Assembly: GCA_025059535.1 (NCBI GenBank)
Contig: JANXCX010000024.1
Span: forward strand, 87,425-151,424
Source: Bacteroidia bacterium
Lineage (GTDB): Bacteria > Bacteroidota > Bacteroidia > SpSt-205
Direction of reading: 5' to 3'
Length of the DNA: 64,000 nt
In this document: in pieces, positions 57,179-64,000 of the stretch
Layout of the letters: each line of letters starts with the position of its first letter
How positions within the stretch are numbered: the first letter of the stretch is position 1
The notes under the pieces: generated by a model
What the model was told of the DNA's origin: nothing
Seen by the model: the letters and a program-made list of their open reading frames with translations, nothing else
The model's database searches: none
Made by a program: the position numbers and the translations under genes

Positions 57179-58737
57179 TTCTTCACCTCCAGGCGTAGGA
57201 AGGGCACTATTATTTCCTCTAAGCTCACGCCCCCGTGCTGGTAGGAGTCCCGATAGAGGCGCACGTAGTCGTTGTAGTTCGTAGGATAGACCAAGAAGTA
57301 ATCCTCGCAGGCAAAAAGGTAGGTAGCGCTGGCGGTAGCGCGAGGCAGGCGGGCCTCTTCGGGCTTTCGGATATGGAAAAGCCCGCGTGCATCGCGGTCG
57401 TAGTTGAGGTTACGGCCCTGTTTGTAGCGCAGATTCGTGGTGGTCTCCCGATCCCCCAGCACGCGCACAGGCCGTCGCACTTGCACAAAGCCGTGATCCG
57501 TAGTGAGGAACACCCGCCGAACATACTGCGGCAGAAGGCGCATAACCTGAAAGAAGGAGGAATTCTCCAGCCAGGCGCGCGTAGTGGCTCTAAGCGCTAT
57601 GTCGTTGGAAGCGAGTTCTTTGAGGATGTTCATCTGCACGCGCGTGTGCGCCATAAGGTCTAAAAAGTTGAAAATCAAAAGAAGGATTTCATGTTGGCGT
57701 AGAAGCTGAGGTAGCTGCTGCACGAGGGCCTTGCCTTCTTCCAAGCGCAGGACTTTGACATACCCTATGCGCGCAGGCATCTTGTGGCGATGGAGAAGGT
57801 CCCCGAAAAATTCTTCTTCAAATAGGTTTTTGCCGCCTTCCTCATCATCGTCGGCCCAATAGCGGGGAAAACGCTGGGCTAGCTCTAAGGGAAAAAGACC
57901 GCCAAAAAGGCTATTGCGCGCATACTGCGTGGCCGTAGGGAGGATAGAGAAAAAGAGCTGTTCCTCGGCGGTGTGATAGTAAGGGGCGATGAGGGCTTCC
58001 AATACTTTCCACTGGTCATAACGCATGCCATCTATGAGCAAAAGAACTACGGGCTCCTTAGAGCGCTCGGCTAAATGCGGTAAAAAATACTTTGTAAGCA
58101 CATCGGGCGACAGGGTAGGACGCTGGCTGCTGTGGACCCATTCCAGGTAGTTTTCTGTGTAAAATCGGCTAAAAAGTAGGTTAGCTTCGGCACGCTGGCC
58201 GTCCAGAATGCTGCGCAGCTCGGCTTCCCCGCTTTTCTCTAAGGCTAAATCCCAATATACAAGGTCCCGGTAGATCTGAAGCCATTCTTCGGCGGTGGGA
58301 TTTAGGGCGATTTGGGTGGCTAGGCGGCGGAATTCGCGCTGGTAGTCTTGGCTAGTCTGCTGCTGCTGCAGAAGCGGCCCACTGAGAAGGCGCTTGCAGG
58401 TAGAGAGGAGCTGCTGGGGTTTGACGGGCTTAATAAGGAAGTCGGCAATTTCCACGCCTACGGCTGCCTCCATAAGCGGCTCACTTTCATCCTTCGTTAC
58501 CATCACGATAGGCAAATGGGGAAGAAGGCGCTTTACCTGCCGGGCCAGCTCTATGCCCTCCATGCCCGGCATATGCTCATCTACAATAAGTAGGTCTATA
58601 GGCTGTTGATGGAGCGTCGCCAAAGCCTCCGTTGGATAGCGTAGCGGAATAACTTCAAAGCCTTTTTCCCGCAAATGCAGAACTTGAGGCTCCAGATGGT
58701 CTATTTCGTCATCTACCCAAAGGATTCGGCTACGCAT
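57175..58737 (-). CDS. porX: T9SS response regulator PorX (receiver + PglZ domain)
   Basis: RILWVDDEIDHLEPQVLHLREKGFEVIPL; LLIVDEHMPGMEG; MVTKDES; PglZ-like EPVVLLLIDGMRYDQWKVLEALI, TTDHGFVQV. Confidence 0.92.
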   Translation of the reverse strand: MRSRILWVDDEIDHLEPQVLHLREKGFEVIPLRYPTEALATLHQQPIDLLIVDEHMPGMEGIELARQVKRLLPHLPIVMVTKDESEPLMEAAVGVEIADFLIKPVKPQQLLSTCKRLLSGPLLQQQQTSQDYQREFRRLATQIALNPTAEEWLQIYRDLVYWDLALEKSGEAELRSILDGQRAEANLLFSRFYTENYLEWVHSSQRPTLSPDVLTKYFLPHLAERSKEPVVLLLIDGMRYDQWKVLEALIAPYYHTAEEQLFFSILPTATQYARNSLFGGLFPLELAQRFPRYWADDDEEGGKNLFEEEFFGDLLHRHKMPARIGYVKVLRLEEGKALVQQLPQLLRQHEILLLIFNFLDLMAHTRVQMNILKELASNDIALRATTRAWLENSSFFQVMRLLPQYVRRVFLTTDHGFVQVRRPVRVLGDRETTTNLRYKQGRNLNYDRDARGLFHIRKPEEARLPRATASATYLFACEDYFLVYPTNYNDYVRLYRDSYQHGGVSLEEIIVPFLRLEVKK

Positions 58738-58741
58738 GTTT

Positions 58742-58749
58742 CAAAGATA
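58742..58749 (-). promoter_or_regulatory. Bacteroidota -7 promoter element TATCTTTG (minus strand, porX)
   Basis: 4 nt before porX ATG at 58737. Confidence 0.6.
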
Positions 58750-58751
58750 AG

Positions 58752-58759
58752 TATATTTG
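58752..58759 (+). promoter_or_regulatory. Bacteroidota -7 promoter element TATATTTG
   Basis: 6 nt before ATG at 58766. Confidence 0.6.
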
Positions 58760-58765
58760 GGAAGT

Positions 58766-60523
58766 ATGGAGCCGGCCTTGGCCATAGTTTGGCTACCTGA
58801 TACCCCTACTTGGACTGCTCTTCGGGAGGTGATTAGGGAAGGGCTACCTAATATGGTCGTGCATTTTTTTGCGACTCCCGAGGAGGCCCAGCGCTACACC
58901 GAGCGCAGTCTTTTGGAAGGGAAGTCTATTTTTCTTTTTATTGCCCCCTTACCGAATGGTGAGGAGTTTTTAGTTGAATCCCTGAAGCGCTGGCCTCTAG
59001 CCTATGCGTTGGGCTTGACTCATGAAAGCGACTTTACCGTAGAGGTTGGCACTTACCTTGTAGCCTATCTGAATGGCCAACCCTCGGCGCTGCGGCCTTA
59101 CCTTCACCAGCTAGTGCGCCGCTATGAGGAGCGCCGGCAAAGTGAGCAACAGAAAGCCCTCTTGGCCGAAATCCACCGCGTCTCCCTCTCTCTTACGGGC
59201 GAGGTGCGTTTGGAATGGCTTATCTTCAAACTTTTGCGCTTGGCTTTGGAAAATAGCGGCGCCCCGCAGGCTTTCCTGATAGTACCCGAAGACGAGTCCA
59301 GCGAAGCCCTACTAGTAGCTGGCTACGCTGAAGCAGGGGATTATGAACCGCGCCCCTATCCGCCACGTCCTTTGGCCCAAGAGATGCGGCTCTTCCTCCC
59401 AGCTATCTACCATACCGTGCGCACGCGCGAAAATCTCTTTATCCTTCCCGGTAAGGAGCATCCCCTTTGGCACCGCCACCCAGAATGGGAACGGTTTGGC
59501 CTTGAAGCCCTACTCTGCCTCCCCCTTATCTACCAAGGACGGCTCATGGGCCTCCTCTACCTACCCAACCCTAACACCGAATTCTTTACTACCCCCGAAA
59601 AGCTGGAATTCCTGAAGCTTTTTACTGCCCCTGGGGCATTGGCCCTGCAGAATGCCCAGCTCTATGCCGAGATGGAGGCCCGCGTGCGCGAGCGCACTCA
59701 AGAGGTTTTACGCCAGAAGGAAGAGATAGAACGCCAAAGTGCCCTTCTGCGGCAGCAAAACGAGGACATCCTGGCTAGCCTGCGCTACGCCCAGCGCGTC
59801 CAGCGCGCCATTTTTCCCCCTTGGAGCGAGCTGCAAAAAACCCTCCCCGAAAGCTTTCTTTTTTACCATCCGCGTGAAATTGTAGGTGGGGACTTTTACT
59901 GGTTTGCCCAGCGGCTCAGTAAAATCGTCATAGCAGTAGGGGATTGCACGGGCCATGGGATTCCAGGGGCCTTTATGACGATCATCGCAAATACCCTACT
60001 CAAGCAAATAGTGGAGCTGGAGGGGGTTTTCAAGCCGTCGGAAATTCTGTACCTCCTCAATCTGCGTATGCGTGCGGCCCTCCAGCATGAGGATGCTCAA
60101 TACCAGCGCTTTCGGGAGGGTATGGAGATCGCCCTAATTCAATTAGACCCTAAACGGCATAAGCTCCTGTATGCGGGCGCAGGGCGGCCTCTTTTCCTCG
60201 TACGGCAAGGCAAAGGTCAAGAAATCCTCCCCGATCGGCTTACGATTGGCACTTCCCCAGAAGGGGAAGCCCCTGAGTTTACGCTGCATGCCCTTGACCT
60301 CCAGCCGGGAGATACCCTCTTCCTCTTTTCCGATGGGTTTGCCGACCAGCTCAATCCCGAAGGCAAGCGTTACCAACTGCGCCGGCTTTACGAGCTTTTT
60401 GAGGTGATAGCCGAGCAGTCAGCGGCCCGACAGCAGGTTCTTTTAGAGGCTGAGCTGGAACGCTGGCGCCAAAACGCGCGGCAAACCGACGACATCCTTA
60501 TTATTGGCCTGCGCATTCCTTAG
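58766..60523 (+). CDS. GAF domain + SpoIIE/PP2C-type serine phosphatase (RsbU-like)
   Basis: GAF region (LEWLIFKLLRLALENSGAPQAFLIVPED), coiled coil, then PREIVGGDFYWFAQ...IAVGDCTGHGIPGAFMTIIANTLL...DTLFLFSDGFADQLN...QTDDILIIGLRI. ATG 58766 preferred; upstream TTG 58757 lies in the -7 element. Confidence 0.88.
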   Translation: MEPALAIVWLPDTPTWTALREVIREGLPNMVVHFFATPEEAQRYTERSLLEGKSIFLFIAPLPNGEEFLVESLKRWPLAYALGLTHESDFTVEVGTYLVAYLNGQPSALRPYLHQLVRRYEERRQSEQQKALLAEIHRVSLSLTGEVRLEWLIFKLLRLALENSGAPQAFLIVPEDESSEALLVAGYAEAGDYEPRPYPPRPLAQEMRLFLPAIYHTVRTRENLFILPGKEHPLWHRHPEWERFGLEALLCLPLIYQGRLMGLLYLPNPNTEFFTTPEKLEFLKLFTAPGALALQNAQLYAEMEARVRERTQEVLRQKEEIERQSALLRQQNEDILASLRYAQRVQRAIFPPWSELQKTLPESFLFYHPREIVGGDFYWFAQRLSKIVIAVGDCTGHGIPGAFMTIIANTLLKQIVELEGVFKPSEILYLLNLRMRAALQHEDAQYQRFREGMEIALIQLDPKRHKLLYAGAGRPLFLVRQGKGQEILPDRLTIGTSPEGEAPEFTLHALDLQPGDTLFLFSDGFADQLNPEGKRYQLRRLYELFEVIAEQSAARQQVLLEAELERWRQNARQTDDILIIGLRIP

Positions 60524-60526
60524 CCA

Positions 60527-61735
60527 ATGAATTGGCGCGCTTGGCTAGCCGTACTAGTGGCGACCCTGGGCTATTTCGTGGATATCTATGACCTTATCCT
60601 TTTTTCTGTCGTACGGGAAGCCAGTCTGACCGACCTGGGCTTTAGCCCAGCCGAACGGCTGCGGTATGGCGTTCTCCTTATAGACCTTCAGATGGTTGGC
60701 ATGCTTTTAGGGGGGCTTCTGTGGGGCATTTTAGGGGACAAACGCGGCCGGCTCTCCGTACTTTTCGGCTCCATTCTCACCTACTCTTTAGCCACGCTTT
60801 TCAATGGCTTTGCAAAAGGTATCTGGGACTATAGCGTTTGGCGATTTATAGCGGGGATAGGACTAGCGGGCGAGCTAGGGGTGGGCGTGACGCTGGTAGC
60901 CGAGCTTATGCCGGCTGCGCTGCGCGGCTGGGGCACTACGCTTATCGCTACAATCGGAATTTTCGGCGCCGTAGTGGCTAGCCTAGTAGGAGATAGGTTT
61001 CATTGGCGCACCGCTTACTATATAGGCGGCAGCCTAGGCTTTGGGCTCCTTTTTCTGCGCCTAGGCGTAGGCGAATCGGAGCTTTTTACCCGCTTCCGCC
61101 AGCAGGCGCACGTGCCCGCTGGCGACTTCTTCCAAATTTTCCGCCGAACCGAACGCCTATCCCGTTATCTTTTTATCATTCTCACAGGCGTCCCGATCTG
61201 GTACGTGGTGGGGATTTTAGTAACTTTTTCGCCTGACCTCTTTCGCGAGATAGGGCTGACGGTTCGCGCAAGCCAAGCCATACTTTACACCTATATTGGT
61301 CTCTCCATTGGCGATCTCTTGGCTGGGATCCTTAGCCAAGTGCTGCACAGCCGCAAGCAGCCAATCCTCATCTGGCTTAGCTTCTCGACGGTGTTGGCCA
61401 TACTTTACAACCAGCTGCCTTTCACTGCGCCGACCCGGGTTTACTGGTTTTGCCTCTGGCTAGGGTTATTTTCGGGATATTGGGCGGTGCTCATAACAAG
61501 TGCGGCTGAGCAATTTGGCACCAACCTGCGCGCTACCGTCACAACCAGCGTACCTAACTGGATACGCGGCTCCCTCGTGCTATCCACCCTCCTATGGCAG
61601 GCCATCCAGAGCTTCACTTCCCTAAGAACAAGCGCCCTCCTGAGCGGGATCATAATATATGGGATAGCCTTATTTTCGGCTACGCGCCTTCGGGAGACCT
61701 ATGGGAAGTCTTTAGATTTTCTGGAGCGGGATTAG
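60527..61735 (+). CDS. MFS transporter
   Basis: 12 TM-like segments; GGLLWGILGDKRGRLSVLFGSI, RFIAGIGLAGELGVGVTLVAELMPAALRGWGT. Confidence 0.87.
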   Translation: MNWRAWLAVLVATLGYFVDIYDLILFSVVREASLTDLGFSPAERLRYGVLLIDLQMVGMLLGGLLWGILGDKRGRLSVLFGSILTYSLATLFNGFAKGIWDYSVWRFIAGIGLAGELGVGVTLVAELMPAALRGWGTTLIATIGIFGAVVASLVGDRFHWRTAYYIGGSLGFGLLFLRLGVGESELFTRFRQQAHVPAGDFFQIFRRTERLSRYLFIILTGVPIWYVVGILVTFSPDLFREIGLTVRASQAILYTYIGLSIGDLLAGILSQVLHSRKQPILIWLSFSTVLAILYNQLPFTAPTRVYWFCLWLGLFSGYWAVLITSAAEQFGTNLRATVTTSVPNWIRGSLVLSTLLWQAIQSFTSLRTSALLSGIIIYGIALFSATRLRETYGKSLDFLERD

Positions 61736-62975
61736 CTTCGGTCTGTAGCCAGGGCGCAGTGGCTAACTTCTCCCAAATCAGTTGAATAGTATCGGGCTTG
61801 CTCTCCAAATACTGCTCCACCCGCTGGGCTATGATTCGGAGACGCCGGGAGTCTCGTACGAGGCTTTTGACCGCATTAGAAAAACTGATAGGATACCGAC
61901 AACTTTCTGCCACACCGAGCTTTATGAGTTCGTGTGCCTCTGAAAAACTTTTGTAGTTAGGCCCAAAGAATACAGGCTTTCGATAAATTATCGCTTCCAG
62001 AATGTTATGAATCCCCCGGCCAAAGCCGCCACCTATCCAAGCCACATGGCCATAGGCATAGAGATAACCCAGCATTCCTGTCGTGTCCAGAATCAAGGTA
62101 TCGGCAAAATCCCAAGACTCGTGCGTGTATTGCGCACAGCGGACTGGCCATATTCTCCGGATAAATTCAATCTGGCGCGCCGAAACCTCATGCGGCACTA
62201 AAATCCACCGAATAGAATAACCCCGAAGGAATTCATACGCTTGGGCTAGGAAGCGTACATCCGCTTCCCACACACTGCCGCCGATGATGCAGAATTTATC
62301 GCCTATCCAGTTTTGAATGCCGGAAATAGGCAGCCAGTTCTCAGCCAGCTGACGCACCCGTATGAGTCGACTGTCGCCGGTGAGGGTGCTTTGAATAAAG
62401 CCCGCCGTGCTTAGCTTGACCCAATCGGCCTGCGTCTGAACGAAGATATGCGTCATGTAGCGCAGGAGCTTTTTTTTCCACCACCAGCGCAGGCCGTGGA
62501 GCGGCTCTACATGCGCACTGAGCAGGTACATTGGGCAGTTATGCACATAAAGCTGGTGAAGGAGGTTAGGCCAAAGGTCGTATTTGACGAAGAAGACGGC
62601 TTGCGGCCGAAGGAGACGCACCCAGCGGCGCATCACCCAGGGCAGATCCAACGGTAAGGGCCCTATCCAGTCGGCCTGAGGATAAGTCTGAGAGGTATAA
62701 CGCTCCCAGCCCGAAGGCGAAAAAAACGTAACCACCAGAAAGGGCCGCTGAGACAGCTTAGTTAGGAGATATTCCATTATCACGCGCCCCTGCTCAAATT
62801 CGCCTACCGAGGCGCAGTGCAACCAGAGTACCTTGCGCTTAGGTGGGGGTAGAGGGGGAGGGGTACGCCGGGCCTGCCACCACCGCCGCAGCTTATCATG
62901 AAACAAACTCGCCAGCGGCACTATCGGTAGAGCTAGAAGCCAGCCCAGCGTATAGAGAAATCGCCAAAAGCTCAT
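61680..62975 (-). CDS. kdtA: 3-deoxy-D-manno-octulosonic acid transferase
   Basis: VLWLHCASVGEFEQGRVIMEYL, VVTFFSPSGWERY, FFVKYDLWPNLL, FGRGIHNILEAIIYRKPVFFGPNYKSFSEAHEL. Confidence 0.92.
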   Translation of the reverse strand: MSFWRFLYTLGWLLALPIVPLASLFHDKLRRWWQARRTPPPLPPPKRKVLWLHCASVGEFEQGRVIMEYLLTKLSQRPFLVVTFFSPSGWERYTSQTYPQADWIGPLPLDLPWVMRRWVRLLRPQAVFFVKYDLWPNLLHQLYVHNCPMYLLSAHVEPLHGLRWWWKKKLLRYMTHIFVQTQADWVKLSTAGFIQSTLTGDSRLIRVRQLAENWLPISGIQNWIGDKFCIIGGSVWEADVRFLAQAYEFLRGYSIRWILVPHEVSARQIEFIRRIWPVRCAQYTHESWDFADTLILDTTGMLGYLYAYGHVAWIGGGFGRGIHNILEAIIYRKPVFFGPNYKSFSEAHELIKLGVAESCRYPISFSNAVKSLVRDSRRLRIIAQRVEQYLESKPDTIQLIWEKLATAPWLQTEANPAPENLKTSHRSPEGA

Positions 62976-63724
62976 TCTACCGGCGCTTTTTCATACAGCA
63001 GAAGGCTCCACCCAAAACGGAACCCATACCAGAAATCCCGCCGCAGACGCTCTTCCACGCTGCGCTGATCATACACGTAGTAGCGTAGGCTCCGGGTGAA
63101 AAACTGCCCTGCCTCAAAGGCTAAAAAAAAGTTTATGAGCCCGCGGTTGGCAAAAAACCGGTAGCCGAGGCTCTCCGTAAGCCCCCAGCCGGCGCTTAGG
63201 CGGTCTAGGCCCTTGAGGTATTCTCCTTCCAGCAGGGGGAGTCTATCGCTGCGCGCCTTATCTATAAGAATGCGATGGCGTAGATAGCCTAAGCCAAGTT
63301 CTACAAAAGGCCCGCAATTAGGGTTTTGGCCAGGCCAGCGCAGAAACTGAGCGATATACCCTATGCGGAAGCTCCCCTGCCAGCCCCGCTGACGCAGATT
63401 GGGGCTAAATACCCGCCCATTCTCATCTACAAAAGCTAAACTACCCGTCTGCCAAAAGCTCTGTAGGTGCAAGCCCGCCAGAAAATTCGGCTCTCGGACC
63501 TGGTCCCCAATAAGGCCGCCGCCCTGCAGGAGAAAGTAAAGATTAGCCCGGGTCTTGTACCCTATTTCGCCGCCAACTACGGCCGTATAGCCAAAACGAC
63601 GCGCCAAATCAAGCTGAGGAAAATACCCCCCATAGCCGACAGAGAGAAGGCCAAAGGCAATCACGGAGTCGCGTATGCTCTGCTGCCCCCACACGAGGGC
63701 CAAACCTAAGCCTACTCGCCACAC
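62972..63724 (-). CDS. Hypothetical outer-membrane beta-barrel protein
   Basis: Signal peptide WRVGLGLALVWGQQ, alternating strands to the C-terminus (FWYGFRFGWSLLLYEKAPVE). Start uncertain: GTG 63724 preferred because TTG 63742 lies in a -7 element. Confidence 0.6.
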   Translation of the reverse strand: MWRVGLGLALVWGQQSIRDSVIAFGLLSVGYGGYFPQLDLARRFGYTAVVGGEIGYKTRANLYFLLQGGGLIGDQVREPNFLAGLHLQSFWQTGSLAFVDENGRVFSPNLRQRGWQGSFRIGYIAQFLRWPGQNPNCGPFVELGLGYLRHRILIDKARSDRLPLLEGEYLKGLDRLSAGWGLTESLGYRFFANRGLINFFLAFEAGQFFTRSLRYYVYDQRSVEERLRRDFWYGFRFGWSLLLYEKAPVE

Positions 63725-63729
63725 CAGCG

Positions 63730-63737
63730 TACTTTTG
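63730..63737 (+). promoter_or_regulatory. Bacteroidota -7 promoter element TACTTTTG
   Basis: 13 nt before ATG 63751. Confidence 0.45.
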
Positions 63738-63739
63738 CG

Positions 63740-63747
63740 CAAAGGTA
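63740..63747 (-). promoter_or_regulatory. Bacteroidota -7 promoter element TACCTTTG (minus strand)
   Basis: CAAAGGTA on plus strand; 15 nt before GTG 63724. Confidence 0.45.
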
Positions 63748-63750
63748 CAT

Positions 63751-64000
63751 ATGCAAATCGCTGTCATAGGTGTAGGATATGTAGGCTTAGTTACGGCTGC
63801 GGGCCTAGCGGAATCGGGCAATCGCGTGATAGGATATGATATAGACGCAGGCAAAATAGCGGTACTCCAGCAGGGCCAATCCCCTATTTACGAGCCGGGC
63901 TTGGAGCGGCTGCTGGCCCATAACCTTCACAACCAGCGGCTCCATTTTACGGCTGACTTAGGCGAGGCCCTCCGAGAAGCTGAGCTAATCTTTTTAGCCC
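63751..64000 (+). CDS. ugd: UDP-glucose 6-dehydrogenase, N-terminal part (runs off right edge)
   Basis: MQIAVIGVGYVGLVTAAGLAESGNRVIGYDIDAGKIAVLQQGQSPIYEPGLERLLAHNLHNQRLHFTADLGEALREAELIFLA; not in ORF track because no stop in window. Confidence 0.85.
   Translation, partial: MQIAVIGVGYVGLVTAAGLAESGNRVIGYDIDAGKIAVLQQGQSPIYEPGLERLLAHNLHNQRLHFTADLGEALREAELIFLA

Noticed and set aside
63609-63854. 81-aa minus-strand ORF across the omp/ugd boundary
   Set aside because: Overlaps two better-supported genes and the divergent promoter region.
1-64000. CRISPR array, prophage, transposon or defence island
   Set aside because: Reading both strands I found no regularly spaced direct repeats, transposase/integrase, phage structural or restriction/CBASS/retron-type genes; the PglZ domain at 57175-58737 belongs to PorX, not a BREX system.

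Overview
The window looks like ordinary chromosomal DNA from a Bacteroidota-type bacterium with compact, mostly housekeeping gene content. I base this on type IX secretion genes (porQ, porU, porX), T9SS-like C-terminal domains, and repeated TAnnTTTG -7 promoter elements directly in front of genes. Recognisable genes include der, dprA, ispH, cmk, nuoJKL, purK, bshA, rimP-nusA-infB, purS, a UXS/rfbC/rfbA operon, rpmH-rnpA-yidD, suhB, lnt, rsmI, nadE, sppA, ribD, mutY, tpiA, panC, tsaE, kdtA and a partial ugd. There is one tRNA-Lys(CTT) and two clear hairpin terminators. I saw no CRISPR array, rRNA, phage or transposase. The observations most worth a second look are: (1) -7 promoters lying about 4-8 nt from start codons at more than ten genes, which predicts leaderless or near-leaderless mRNAs; (2) a 908-aa protein with about seven helical repeats, a polyproline hinge and a WD40-like propeller; (3) rnpA with no ATG/GTG/TTG start that would retain its N-terminus, and an ATT codon overlapping the rpmH stop; (4) porX and a GAF-SpoIIE phosphatase gene sharing a 28-bp divergent promoter region; (5) a SirB2-like membrane domain fused to cytochrome c directly after an isolated nuoJKL block. 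All family calls come from reading the translations; no database searches were run.
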